A stretch of 64,000 nt of DNA from Acidobacteriota bacterium (GTDB taxonomy: Bacteria; Acidobacteriota; Vicinamibacteria; Vicinamibacterales; UBA8438), in NCBI GenBank assembly GCA_026708265.1, contig JAPOVI010000370.1:1-64000 (forward strand), read 5' to 3'. Positions 52,201 to 60,229 of this stretch are shown piece by piece. The notes under the pieces are model-generated. The model had not been told where the DNA came from and ran no database searches. It worked only from the letters and a program-made list of their open reading frames with translations. Position numbers and translations under genes: made by a program. Position 1 is the stretch's first letter, and the number at the start of each line of letters is the position of its first letter.

Positions 52201-53616
52201 GATCGCGCCGCCGTCCAGGAGTTCGCCGTCCTCGTCCACCGGCATGGCGCGCGTCCAGTCCGGGTCGATGCGGTAGCGGGTCGGCAGCAGGCGGTCGTGC
52301 GCCTCGCCGGCGAGCACGACGCTCTCGAGCTGGGCGTCTGACAGAAGGCCGTCGGCGACCAGGGCGGGCGGCAGCAGGGGGCGGTAGCCGGGTGCCGGGG
52401 GCGCGATGTCGGCCATCGCGGCGGACTCGACCAGCGGCGTCGGGTGCTCCGTCGCGCCCGGCACGCGGAACGAGACCGGCGACCAAGGGGACCAGGAGCC
52501 GTCGGCGCGCCCGGCGTCGTCGCGGGAGACGGGCTCGACGGCGAGGTCCTTCGGCTCGGGATCGAGCGCCAGGCGGGGCGGCAGGGCGGCGAGGCGGCGC
52601 ACCAGGTCCGCCGCGTCCTCGGCGACGGCGAAGGGGTCGAGGGCGGGATAGCGGTCGGCGGGCGCCGCCGGGGCGCGCTCGAGGACGACGAGGCGGGTCT
52701 CGACGCCGGTGCCGCGCCGCTGGTAGACCCGGCGCGGAACCCGGACCGCGAACAGGATGCGCGGCGCGGTCGCGCCGGAGCCGAAGGCGTCGCGCCAGGC
52801 GGTGGACTCGGGGATGCAGTTGGCGCCGGTGACGGCGACCAGCCGCCCGCACGGCGCGAGCGCCGCGTAGGCCGACCTGAGGTGCTTGAGGTCCACGTGG
52901 CGTTGCCGCTTGCCGACGGTCGGCCGCGCGGCGAACGGCGGGTTCATCAGCACGACGTCGGGACGGACGCGCGGCAGGCGGTCGCGGATGTGCTCGGCGT
53001 TGTGCTTCGAGACGGACGCGTCCGGGTAGATCGCGGCCAGCAGGGCGTGCCGCACCGGGGAGAGCTCGTTCAGGAACAGGCGCGCCGGGTCGTCGAGCAC
53101 GGCGGCGGGGAGCGCCGCGAGCACGCCGGTCCCGGCGGAGGGTTCGAGCACGGTGGCGTCCGGGCGGACGTCCGCCGCCAGGAACGCGGCGCAGGCGAGC
53201 GCGAGCGGCGTCGAGAACTGGTCGAAGGCGACCTGGTGCTCGCTGCGGTGCGAGTGCGTGGGCTCCAGCGCCGCGACCCGCTCGACCATGGCGAGGAGCG
53301 CCTCCGGGGTTGCCGCCTGGTCGCGCATCGCGCGTCCGTAGCGGCGCAGGAACAGCACGGTGGCGGCCTCGGCGGCGTCGTAGCAGAGCTTGGAGTTCCA
53401 TGAACGTCCGGAGGGCTCGAGGCGGCGCCACGCGTCGTGCAGGGCCGTGGTGACGATGGGCGCGGCGAGTGGGCGGCCGGCCTCCAGGACGGATACGAGG
53501 TTGCGGGCGGCTTCGGCGACGGCCCGGCCCGGCTCGGGTCTCGGGGGCGGGGCCGGTTCGGCGGCGGGATCGCCGATCAGGTCGAACAGGGACTGGGCGG
53601 GGTCTTGCGGGGTCAT
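49264..53616 (-). CDS. Strawberry-notch-like helicase with N-terminal adenine methyltransferase domain
   Basis: 1450 residues, one of the largest plasmid-borne proteins. N-terminal methyltransferase part: VLEPSAGTGVLAALPAAVLD (SAM-binding motif I) and VVLMNPPFA (NPPF catalytic motif), about residues 155-250. Helicase part: Walker A MLGDGTGCGKGRQAAA, DEAH box VIVFDEAHAMANAAG, YASATGATT, and later IQGLGRTHRTRQASAPLFRP. The C-terminal third is the strawberry-notch C-terminal type. Such genes travel with ardC and parB on large plasmids and may modify or remodel incoming DNA to escape restriction (inference). ATG at 53616 follows GAGGAGCCC; leader copy 9 lies upstream. Confidence 0.85.
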   Translation of the reverse strand: MTPQDPAQSLFDLIGDPAAEPAPPPRPEPGRAVAEAARNLVSVLEAGRPLAAPIVTTALHDAWRRLEPSGRSWNSKLCYDAAEAATVLFLRRYGRAMRDQAATPEALLAMVERVAALEPTHSHRSEHQVAFDQFSTPLALACAAFLAADVRPDATVLEPSAGTGVLAALPAAVLDDPARLFLNELSPVRHALLAAIYPDASVSKHNAEHIRDRLPRVRPDVVLMNPPFAARPTVGKRQRHVDLKHLRSAYAALAPCGRLVAVTGANCIPESTAWRDAFGSGATAPRILFAVRVPRRVYQRRGTGVETRLVVLERAPAAPADRYPALDPFAVAEDAADLVRRLAALPPRLALDPEPKDLAVEPVSRDDAGRADGSWSPWSPVSFRVPGATEHPTPLVESAAMADIAPPAPGYRPLLPPALVADGLLSDAQLESVVLAGEAHDRLLPTRYRIDPDWTRAMPVDEDGELLDGGAIVDGPLSEPVRFRQGWMLGDGTGCGKGRQAAAIVLDRWLRGADRALWISQSARLLEDARRDWREIGRDERDVFPLADYRPAQPIHRRRGILFTTYATLRTPARGDAPARLDQLVAWLADGMDEESRHAFDGVIVFDEAHAMANAAGSATKQRGEAKPSQQGLAGLRLQHALPNARIVYASATGATTVHGLAYAPRLGLWGGDATAFNDRPDFVSAMERGGVAAMEIVARDLKALGLYQARALAYHGVEIDILEHALTEPQREIWDRYAGAFRIIHENIHAALEATGVTQNGETLSPGAKSAAMSAFEQAKQRFFGHLLAAMKCPTLIKAMETDLDAGRAPVVQLVSTGEALLDRRLAELPPAEHADLSIDLTPREYVMEYLVRSFPTTLHEETVNDEGNVVAVPVRDDEGRPVESQEAVEARDLLIAELGALPAMPSAIDILTHRFGHDAIAEVTGRSRRILALPAPGGTRHAVSNRPPSANLSEAAAFMDGTKKILVFSTAGGTGRSYHADTACANQARRVHYLLEPGWRADVAIQGLGRTHRTRQASAPLFRPVTTDVKGERRFIATIARRLDSLGAITRGQRDGQASMGDDALFRAEDNLESPHALSALRLMYLSIHNDHVPGWPEKHFEEATGLVLSDSEGGLKDSLPPMPRFLNRLLALPIDEQNDLFGHFQARLDAVIQAAKDAGVYNQGVEAIAADSLAVRRRHPGPEGTEIVEIARRDALKPFTSDAALDAVRRARDASGNRTESIGLLVNGSSGRPAVALPAPSAVRDDGSLERRIRLRRPNDATIVAETQFAQSHWRDAAEDRWRALWDAEVADLPTHRERTFHLATGMLLRAWHLLPDDNLRIRRLATDDGERLIGRVLEPEEAMRLRRMADAAVAFELPAEDVARAVRERHARFALANGWELVRRLVLGRARVEIRGPGPRDIAGLKRLGAETEIVAWQTVVFADEPRVLERILARHPLKPDDPASP

Positions 53617-53976
53617 GGGCTCCTCGGTGTCGTCACCACAGCGGTGGGGTCGCGCCCCAACAGGCGCGGCGACCGGCGGCCCGCAAGGCAGGCGCGTCAG
53701 CGCCTCCCGCCAGGGCTCCGGCCTTGCGGGACGGCGGGCGTACGCGCAACGATCCGGCGCGCGCCCGCCGCGCGGCGGGCAAGGCCCGCCGGGGGTGCCG
53801 GGGATAGGTGAAGTCCGGGAAAGCCGCGCGGGACGCCGCGAGCGTCCCCTTGGGTTCTGCGGCGGGCGGCGGCGGACCGGGAGCGGTTCGGGCGGGGAGG
53901 ACAAGGGGCCCGGCGCGCCGTCCGTGGCGGCCGGGCCGAGGGGATCCGCGCCTTCCCTGGCGCGGAGGGAGGAGCG
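53617..53976. other. Intergenic region with leader copy 9
   Basis: No supported gene. It contains the structured element at 53680-53730. The rest is GC-rich with short inverted repeats and ends at the parB stop. Confidence 0.5.
53680..53730 (-). promoter_or_regulatory. Structured leader element, copy 9 (compensated variant)
   Basis: Core CCCGCAAGGC (53680-53689) / GCCTTGCGGG (53721-53730). Relative to the common GTCAAGGC/GCCTTGAC, both sides are changed so that pairing is kept. Inner hairpins: AGGCGC-GTCA-GCGCCT and CCC-GCCA-GGG. Confidence 0.85.
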
Positions 53977-56205
53977 TCAGGAGGAGGCGAGGAACGCGGG
54001 CAGCGCGCCGTTGCCGTCGCTGCCGGCGGCGGGATCGTCGTCCGCCGTCGGCGTGTCCGGCGCGGTCGCGGAAGCCGGTGCTTCCGGGGAGGCGTCGCCC
54101 GTCCCGGGCTCGGTTTCGGCTGCGGCCTGGCCGGGCTCCGGGTCGTTGTCGGCGTCCTTGTCGGCCGGAGCCGCGGCGGTCGGCTGGGCCGCCTCGTGGC
54201 CGTCTGCATCGACCGGCGCGAATCCGGGCGGGAGCCAGCGCACGGCGGCGGCGTCCACGTCGGGGTCGCGGGTCGGATCGCGGCGGAACGCCTCCGCTGC
54301 CGCGCCCGCGAGGTCCTTCTTCTTCAGCCCGTTGTGCTTGGCAGCCCAGTCGTCGCCGAGCGCGGCCGCGGCGGCGCCGAGGATGAGGCCCTTGTTCATG
54401 CGGTTCCAGACCAGATCCGCATCGAACGGCGCCGCGCCGACGGCGGCGAGTTCGACCGGGAAGTCGAGGCCGAGGTTGCGCACCGCCTCCTCGTGCGCGG
54501 CGGAGGCGTCGGCGTCGTCGGCCAGGCGCGGCACCGTGAGCGAGGCGACCGCATGCGCGAGCACGCTGGCGCGGTCGTCGTCGGGCAGCGCGCGGTAGGC
54601 GCGGAACGACGCGGCGGCGTCCTCTTCGGCCAGCCAGCCGAGGTCCACCGCGGGCACCGGCTCGAGGTGCTTCATGGTCTCGCTCGCCTTCATGGCGTCG
54701 GAGGCGTAGACGCCCTGGTACTCGCCGCGGATGGCGAGGATCGGCGTCTCGTAGCCGGCGCGGCGGCGGCCGAACCCGACGAGGCGGGCCAGCACGAACC
54801 CGATCAGGTCCGCGGCGACCGCCGGATCGCGGGCGAGCGCGCGGCGCACGGCCGCGGTGCGCATGATGCGCAGGTCGTTCCGGAGCGCGTCGGTCCAGCC
54901 GCCGTGCTTCTTGGCGGGGGTCGCGGCGTCGGTGCCGTTGGGCACGCCGGGCGCGGCGACGCTGCCGTTGGCGCCGTTGCGCGCCTCTCCGGCGCGTGCG
55001 GCGCGGTAGGCGGCGGCGTCCTCGGCGCGGACCAGTCCGCGGTGGATCTCGAGGTTGCCTTCGCGGTCGAGCGCGACGACCACGCCGCTCAGTGCGCGGA
55101 CGGTTTTCGAGTACGCGTCGCGGTCGGCCCGGGCGCGCTCGATCTCGGCGTAGCGGTTCTGCTCGCGGGTGACGATGGACCAGAGCTCCCGGCGCCCGTC
55201 GGCGTCGATCTGGCTGTCGAAGGTGTCGAGCTGGCCGCTCGCCTGCTCGATGTGCTCCTCGGCCTCGGTGAGCGCCGCGGTCTCCGCGTGGGTGAACTCG
55301 GCGCGCTCGTCGGCGTCGGCGATCAGGTGGTCCTGCTGGTCCATCCAGGTGAACTCGGTCCGTGCCGCGGTCCACTTCCAGGCGTCGGCGTAGGTCGCGG
55401 CGACCGCGTTCAGCTTCTGCAGGGCGAGCTCCTCCATGAGGTCCGGGTCGAGGATGGCGACGTAGTCGTCCTCGAACAGCGGATCCTCGATCGTGCCCCC
55501 GGCGGCGCGGTAGGCGTCGAGGCCGACGTAACGGGCCATGGGCGCGTCGGAGCGGGTGCGGCGCTGGCCGATGGCGTGGCGCACGGCGTGGCCGTACAGC
55601 TGCCCGGAGTCCTCGAGCGCCTTGAAGATGTTGCGCTGGAACTCGGTGTCCGCCGTGACGGCGAAGGCTTCGGCCGTGTCGGTGTTGATGCGGCCCTGGC
55701 GGTAGGCCGCGATGATCTCGTCGGGCAGGCCGCCGAGGCGGACGCGCTTCTGCACGGTGCGCTCGGCGACGCCGAAGCGGGCGGCGATCTGCTCGCTCGT
55801 GGCGCCCTCGCGCGCGAGGCGGCTGAACGCCACGACCTGGTCCGCCGGGTGCATGGCGATGCGCACGGCGTTCTCGGCGAGCGAGGACTCGGCGGCGGCG
55901 TCGCCGTCGATGACGAGGCAGGGCACCGGGTGGTTCTTGGGGATGTGCTTGTCGGCCGCGAGCGCGTTCAGGGCGCGGAGTCGGCGCGCGCCGGCCGCGA
56001 CGCCGAACAGTGTCTTGCTGCGCGGCGTGACCACGAGGTTCTCGAGCAGCCCGTGGGCGCGGATCGAGGCGACGAGCTCGGCGTCGGCCTGGGCCGTTGC
56101 CGGGTCGGCGGCTTCCCCGCGCACGTTGCGGTCGTCGTGGCGCAGCTTGCTGAGCGGAATGAGCCGCGTCTCGGGCGTGGCGGCGGTGTCGGTTGCCTTC
56201 TGCAT
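53977..56205 (-). CDS. parB: Large ParB/RepB/Spo0J-family protein
   Basis: 742 residues. The ParB N-terminal domain shows IPLSKLRHDDRNVRGE, LVASIRAHGLLENLVV and AGARRLRALNAL (CTPase box region), then AENAVRIAMHPADQVVAF and the helix-turn-helix ATSEQIAARFGVAERTVQKR. The long C-terminal part (about 500 residues) is acidic at the end and lacks known domains. No parA is adjacent, as with other orphan ParB proteins of ICE leading regions. It could act in stability, gene control or anti-restriction. ATG at 56205 has AAGGAGA upstream; leader copy 10 lies 62 bp away. Confidence 0.85.
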   Translation of the reverse strand: MQKATDTAATPETRLIPLSKLRHDDRNVRGEAADPATAQADAELVASIRAHGLLENLVVTPRSKTLFGVAAGARRLRALNALAADKHIPKNHPVPCLVIDGDAAAESSLAENAVRIAMHPADQVVAFSRLAREGATSEQIAARFGVAERTVQKRVRLGGLPDEIIAAYRQGRINTDTAEAFAVTADTEFQRNIFKALEDSGQLYGHAVRHAIGQRRTRSDAPMARYVGLDAYRAAGGTIEDPLFEDDYVAILDPDLMEELALQKLNAVAATYADAWKWTAARTEFTWMDQQDHLIADADERAEFTHAETAALTEAEEHIEQASGQLDTFDSQIDADGRRELWSIVTREQNRYAEIERARADRDAYSKTVRALSGVVVALDREGNLEIHRGLVRAEDAAAYRAARAGEARNGANGSVAAPGVPNGTDAATPAKKHGGWTDALRNDLRIMRTAAVRRALARDPAVAADLIGFVLARLVGFGRRRAGYETPILAIRGEYQGVYASDAMKASETMKHLEPVPAVDLGWLAEEDAAASFRAYRALPDDDRASVLAHAVASLTVPRLADDADASAAHEEAVRNLGLDFPVELAAVGAAPFDADLVWNRMNKGLILGAAAAALGDDWAAKHNGLKKKDLAGAAAEAFRRDPTRDPDVDAAAVRWLPPGFAPVDADGHEAAQPTAAAPADKDADNDPEPGQAAAETEPGTGDASPEAPASATAPDTPTADDDPAAGSDGNGALPAFLASS

Positions 56206-56266
56206 GGAATCTCCTTGGTTGCATAGCGGATGGCTCGGACAAACGCGCACGCGACCGGCGGCGGGA

Positions 56267-56318
56267 GCGTCAAGGTCGGCGCGACGCGCCGCCCCCGAAG
56301 GGGGCCTGACCTTGACGC
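56267..56318 (-). promoter_or_regulatory. Structured leader element, copy 10 (compensated variant)
   Basis: Core GCGTCAAGGTC (56267-56277) / GACCTTGACGC (56308-56318), an 11-bp perfect stem in which one G-C pair of the usual core is replaced by T-A on both sides. Inner hairpins: GGCGC-GAC-GCGCC and GCCCCC-GAA-GGGGGC. Confidence 0.9.
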
Positions 56319-56394
56319 CGCGCGTCCGACGGGCGCGAGGGTGGCGGCGAGCCGTTCGCGGCGCCCGGCGCGTGTCGCGGTGCGATCGGGGGAC

Positions 56395-56622
56395 TCAGTC
56401 GAGTTCCACGACGTCGCCGTTTCTGTCCACGGCGACGAAGCGGAGTTCGCCGAGCTTGCGAGCCGGGCCGCCGTCGGGGTTGTCGGACCAGAGCTCGATG
56501 TCGCTGGGCAGGGCGTAGTCCTCGGCGATCTGCCTGGCGGCCGCCTTCGCGCCCTCCCCGGCGTTCTCGACGTGGATGAAGGCTTCGGTGATGCCACCTG
56601 CGCTTTTCACTGCGATTCGCAT
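56395..56622 (-). CDS. Small hypothetical ICE protein
   Basis: 75 residues (RIAVKSAGGITEAFIHVENA, GELRFVAVDRNGDVVELD), alpha/beta with an acidic end; no family recognised. GGAGAAACC precedes the ATG. It shares the GEFRFVAVDAAG-like C-terminal motif with the possible remnant at 47171 (plus strand), hinting at an old duplication. Confidence 0.5.
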   Translation of the reverse strand: MRIAVKSAGGITEAFIHVENAGEGAKAAARQIAEDYALPSDIELWSDNPDGGPARKLGELRFVAVDRNGDVVELD

Positions 56623-56700
56623 GGTTTCTCCTTTGGTTGGGGCGCCGGTGCGCCCGGAACGGGCTATTGGGTGGACGGTCCATTCGTCCGGAAAGCCGGG

Positions 56701-56940
56701 TCATCGCGCGTAGCACGCCCGGGGCATGGTGCGCGCCGCCCACGGGAACTGCGCGACGAGCCAGCCGTTGGCGAAGCGCGCCGCCTCGGCGCGGGCGTGG
56801 CCTCCCGAGGCGCACCACAGGCAGCCCCTGTCGACGCGGTACACGCCGAGGCACTCGGGGCAGCGCCGGTGCGTGACGGGCAGTTCGTGTGGCGCCCAGA
56901 GTTCGAGCTGGGCGCGGCGGGCCGCGTTGCGCGAAGGCAT
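56701..56940 (-). CDS. Small zinc-ribbon hypothetical protein
   Basis: 79 residues. RRCPECLGVYRVDRGCLWCA gives two CxxC pairs, a probable zinc ribbon. Basic ends. No family recognised. Leader copy 11 lies 67 bp upstream of the ATG, and a GGAGGGA ribosome site is present. Confidence 0.55.
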   Translation of the reverse strand: MPSRNAARRAQLELWAPHELPVTHRRCPECLGVYRVDRGCLWCASGGHARAEAARFANGWLVAQFPWAARTMPRACYAR

Positions 56941-57007
56941 GGTGCGGGTTCCCTCCTGCAGGGCGAATGGACACGCGTTCGCCGTGGCGCCGGTTCCGGC
57001 GCCGGCG

Positions 57008-57050
57008 TCAAGGCCGGCGCGCTAGCGCCGCCCGCAGGGCATGGCCTTGA
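57008..57050 (-). promoter_or_regulatory. Structured leader element, copy 11
   Basis: Core TCAAGGCC (57008-57015) / GGCCTTGA (57043-57050). Inner hairpins: GGCGC-GCTA-GCGCC and GCCC-GCA-GGGC. Upstream of the zinc-ribbon gene. Confidence 0.85.
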
Positions 57051-57421
57051 GCGCCGTCGCCGGGAGGCGCCATGCTCCCTGCGCTGTCCGTTCGCCGGGT
57101 GGGGCTGGAGGTGGAGACTCCTGAGCTGGGCGTTGTGGGCAGTCAGGTGCGCTGTACGTCGAGGTGTCGATTGGCGGGGGTGTGACCGGGACTTCCGATT
57201 GGGGCGGGCAAGCGGAGCGCGCCAGGCGCCAGCGATCGTGACCCGAACGGGCCGAGACCGCTAGCGGGCTCGGGTCGGCGAAGCCGACTAGAGCGCGTGC
57301 CGAAGGCGGCGCACCCCAAAGGAAGACGGCGGGGGATCTTCAAGCCGGCATGGCCGCGCAGCGGCTGAGCGCCCGGACTCCCGGGCGCGGACCCTCGCGC
57401 TCCGATCAGGCATTGCTCTAT

Positions 57422-57441
57422 CTAACTGGCTTTATGTACAG
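57422..57441. promoter_or_regulatory. LexA-box-like site
   Basis: AACTGGCTTTATGTACAGTA contains CTG-N10-CAG with an AT-rich centre and a perfect right half (TACAGTA) of the gammaproteobacterial LexA consensus. It overlaps a weak promoter (TTGCTC, 16 bp, TACAGT) 37 bp before the gene at 57478. Would put the cargo under SOS control if real. Confidence 0.45.
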
Positions 57442-57477
57442 TATCCGAATCAGCGACTGGACAACGGAGCGACGAGC

Positions 57478-57822
57478 ATGGCTGACGACCGCGAAGAGGC
57501 CGTCCTGGCCTCGCCGAGCGTGGAGGCGACGGTCGCGGGCAAGACTTGGCGGGGTACGGCGGAAGTGCTCCTAGAACGAGGCGTGCACCCCAACGTGGTG
57601 GCCGAGTGCCTTTTCGATCAAGGGGTCGAGGCGGGCCCTGCGGCGATGGTGGCGCGGGAACCGGAGCGGGTGACAGGAGTGCGCCTTGCCGGCAGGGCCG
57701 TTCCCGGTCGCGGGACCAGAGCCACGTTCTTTGACGACAACGACGGCGCCAAGCTGCTCGTGACGTGGCAGAGTGATTCAGCCAATGGCCGAGGTGGAAG
57801 AACGTGTACGATATGCCCGTGA
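57478..57822 (+). CDS. Hypothetical protein at the start of the cargo
   Basis: 114 residues: SPSVEATVAGKTWRGTAEVL, LERGVHPNVVAECLFDQGVE then VTGVRLAGRAV. No family recognised. The sequence NVVAECLFDQGVEAGPAAM looks helical and could bind DNA. It overlaps the dndB-like gene by 38 bp, so it may be its partner or regulator. Confidence 0.5.
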   Translation: MADDREEAVLASPSVEATVAGKTWRGTAEVLLERGVHPNVVAECLFDQGVEAGPAAMVAREPERVTGVRLAGRAVPGRGTRATFFDDNDGAKLLVTWQSDSANGRGGRTCTICP

Positions 57823-58865
57823 ATTGCATTCCAACGAGCGACTAAGCGACCGCATACAACGCGAGCTGCAGGACACAGGACCTGGGCGAAGGAATCGCGC
57901 CGTCGCCATCGCAGCCTATCTACGCGATAACCAAAGGCGGTTTTTCAACTCGATCGTGGTCGGCATACACGGAGGTGAACCGGTCTGGCACCCGTTTGAC
58001 GGGGATACGCAGAGCCTTGGCGGAAGGTGACGAAATCGGTGATGACATTATGACAGTTCTATTCGTGCCACACGCGAATGACGCGGCAGGGGTGTCTCGA
58101 ACCAGGCGACTGTTCGTAGACCTCAAAAAGCGCGCGGTTCCCGTGGCCACCAACGACATAATCATACTCGACGAGGTGAACCTTGCCGCCATTTTGTCAC
58201 GCCGCCTGGTAGACGAACATGCTTGGTTTTCGCGAGGTCAGATCGATGTTGAGCAGTTCAACAACACCATCGCGGGGAACGCGAGTGCGCTTTGTTCAAT
58301 AGGTACGCTTTACGACGTAATCCGAAGAATCTTGTCGAAGGCGCTCGCGCAGACGTCAGAGGAACGGGCAGAACTGAAGGACGCAGCAAGCGTGCGGTTG
58401 CCAGAGCCTAGGATTGACTACTACTACCGGAGGACGGTGGCGTACTTCGAAGGGCTGGCGCGGGCGAACGCCCGGCTGGGGGAATATCTGGAGGGCGGGG
58501 CCGCAAGCGGGATCGCCCAGCTGGCACGCAGCTCGGAGGAGCGGAACGTTCTGGTTCGACCCGTGGGACAGCAGGTGTATGCGAACGCTATAGCAGCCAT
58601 AGCAAGCGCAGGTGGCATGGATGCAGCGTTGGACTTAGCCCGGCAATTGCCATTCGATCTTGCAGCACCGCCTTACGCAGACGTGATTTGGGATACTCGG
58701 CGGCAGACGATGCGAGGGAAGGGGCTTGGCTTGGCGACCCGTTTGCTGAAACACATGTTCGGCTTTGGAGAAGAGGACTCGGAGAGGCTGCGACAGGAGT
58801 ATGGACTATCCGTAGGTCGGCCACGCGCGAGGCTTCCAGACAGCATTGTGCGTGCGCAATCCTAG
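57785..58865 (+). pseudogene. dndB: dndB-like DGQHR-domain gene, frameshifted
   Basis: DndB-type regulators of DNA phosphorothioation carry a DGQHR domain. First frame: RNRAVAIAAYLRDNQRRFFN, VVGIHGGEPVWHPFD, ending at TGA 58028-58030. A second frame takes over at about 57990: TRLTGIRRALAEGDEIGDDI, VLFVPHANDAAGVSRTRRLF, LKKRAVPVATNDIIILDEVN. The DGQHR motif expected right before RLTGIRRAL is missing at the junction, so a deletion with frameshift is likely. The C-terminal 230 residues are intact and may be expressed alone. Confidence 0.65.
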
Positions 58866-58903
58866 CCTCGTAATGGATCGTGAGGACCTTGGTCACTAGG
58901 GGA

Positions 58904-60229
58904 CTACCGCTGGTAGAACTCAGACGGATCCTCTGAGAGCGGTTGTGGTTCGTGTTCCCCAACGTAATCGTAGAAGTCTACGCTGAGGCGCGGCAAGTCG
59001 ACCTTTACGCGCTCAACTAGGAGCGGGGTCGAAGCGCGGAAGTCGTCATAGACGAGGAAGGTGACCTTGTCTGATTGGAGGTGAACCTTGATGAGATCAA
59101 CCGATCCAGCATCTCCGAAGAGCTGAAGGGCGCAACCCACGTAGACGCGGATTAGGGGCAGGCAGTCAGACAGGACGGATTGGTGGAAGGTGAAATCATG
59201 GTCGTTGAGCCGCCCGATATTGAGCTGGTGGTGGCAATACTCGGCGGCCTCAGTGACGCGTTTGGCGTCGCCGGCGGCGAATAGCGCCCGCTTGCCAGCC
59301 GATCGCGCCTTGGTGATGTTGCCAAAGAAGACCTGGACGTCGCGTTTTAGCCGGTCGGGGAACTGGCGGTATATTGCTCGACGACGGAAGTGGCCGAGTG
59401 CGAAGTAGACCAGAAGGTCCTCCTGCCTAGCGATTGCGGCGGCTTCGAGTTCGGAAGGGTCGAAGAACCGCGAAACCCAGCCGTGGACGCGGCGCCATGG
59501 GCCAACTAGGCGCACGAGAGGCTCGGCTTGAGGACACTCTACGGGTGATGGCGGACGACCGAGTTCGAGTGCGGTCAGCCAATAGGTGTCGATCTGTTCA
59601 CGGTGGCGGTCGATCATGGCAGCAACGGCGTCGCTGGCGGGGGCGCGTCGCAGAAGGCGCCACTGGCGCCTCACCTGTTGTCGGGCGAGTAGGAACAACT
59701 GCTCGTCGACCGGATCGCGGAAGACTAGGCAAACGCCAGGTGCCACGGGGATGGCATGGGCGTCCAGAGCGCTTTCGAGGTATGAGCGAAACTCGTCCTG
59801 CGTATAGTACTTCTGGAAGGTGTTGCGCTGTGTGCGGATACCGTCTTGGTAGGCGGCGAATTGTTCGCGCCGACTCTGGTAACCGAGCATGACGCTGGCA
59901 ATGAGGAACTCTCGCGCTAGCGAGAAGGAGTCTGTCAAGGTCCGGCGGCGCTCGTCGGGACTCTCGATCACATTGAGCACGAAGCCAAGATTCACGATAT
60001 CGGCGGCACGTTTGGGTCCGCTGGGCCGATAGACGGGATCCCACCCGTCGGCGGAGATACCCATGTCGGCGAGCATACGAAGATCGTCGCCACGACCACA
60101 GCCATAGTCGAAGACAGAGTGGGTGCCGTCGAGAAACCCGAGCCGCAGAAGGGCTTGAAGGGGGCGGGAGAGGGTTGAACGGCGGAGCGCCGTGCGCTGA
60201 CGCTCGATAGTCGGTCGCGATGTAGTCAT
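58904..60229 (-). CDS. DNA phosphorothioation-associated putative methyltransferase
   Basis: 441 residues. IERQRTALRRSTLSRPLQAL, SVFDYGCGRGDDLRMLADMG (SAM-binding motif I), DGWDPVYRP, IVNLGFVLNVIESPDERR match the family found beside dnd genes (TIGR04096 type). Its modification target is unknown. ATG at 60229 overlaps the upstream stop as ATGA. It faces the dndB-like gene, 38 bp away. Confidence 0.8.
   Translation of the reverse strand: MTTSRPTIERQRTALRRSTLSRPLQALLRLGFLDGTHSVFDYGCGRGDDLRMLADMGISADGWDPVYRPSGPKRAADIVNLGFVLNVIESPDERRRTLTDSFSLAREFLIASVMLGYQSRREQFAAYQDGIRTQRNTFQKYYTQDEFRSYLESALDAHAIPVAPGVCLVFRDPVDEQLFLLARQQVRRQWRLLRRAPASDAVAAMIDRHREQIDTYWLTALELGRPPSPVECPQAEPLVRLVGPWRRVHGWVSRFFDPSELEAAAIARQEDLLVYFALGHFRRRAIYRQFPDRLKRDVQVFFGNITKARSAGKRALFAAGDAKRVTEAAEYCHHQLNIGRLNDHDFTFHQSVLSDCLPLIRVYVGCALQLFGDAGSVDLIKVHLQSDKVTFLVYDDFRASTPLLVERVKVDLPRLSVDFYDYVGEHEPQPLSEDPSEFYQR

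Larger units (their letters stand above)
56941..57477. other. Intergenic boundary between backbone and defence cargo
   Basis: Contains leader copy 11 (57008-57050) and, at the right, a LexA-like site (57422-57441). No supported gene in between. GC falls from here on, marking the left edge of the phosphorothioation cargo. Confidence 0.5.

Noticed and set aside
48986-53431. 1481-codon minus-strand open frame
   Set aside because: Same strand but another frame than the methyltransferase-helicase, whose motifs are unambiguous.
5048-57050. Leader elements as plain double-strand promoters with TTGAC as -35 box
   Set aside because: No -10-like hexamer occurs at the right distance in the copies examined, and copy 9 lacks TTGAC while keeping the stem.
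57143-57343. Short minus-strand frame between backbone and cargo
   Set aside because: No ribosome site, no family, composition as expected by chance.
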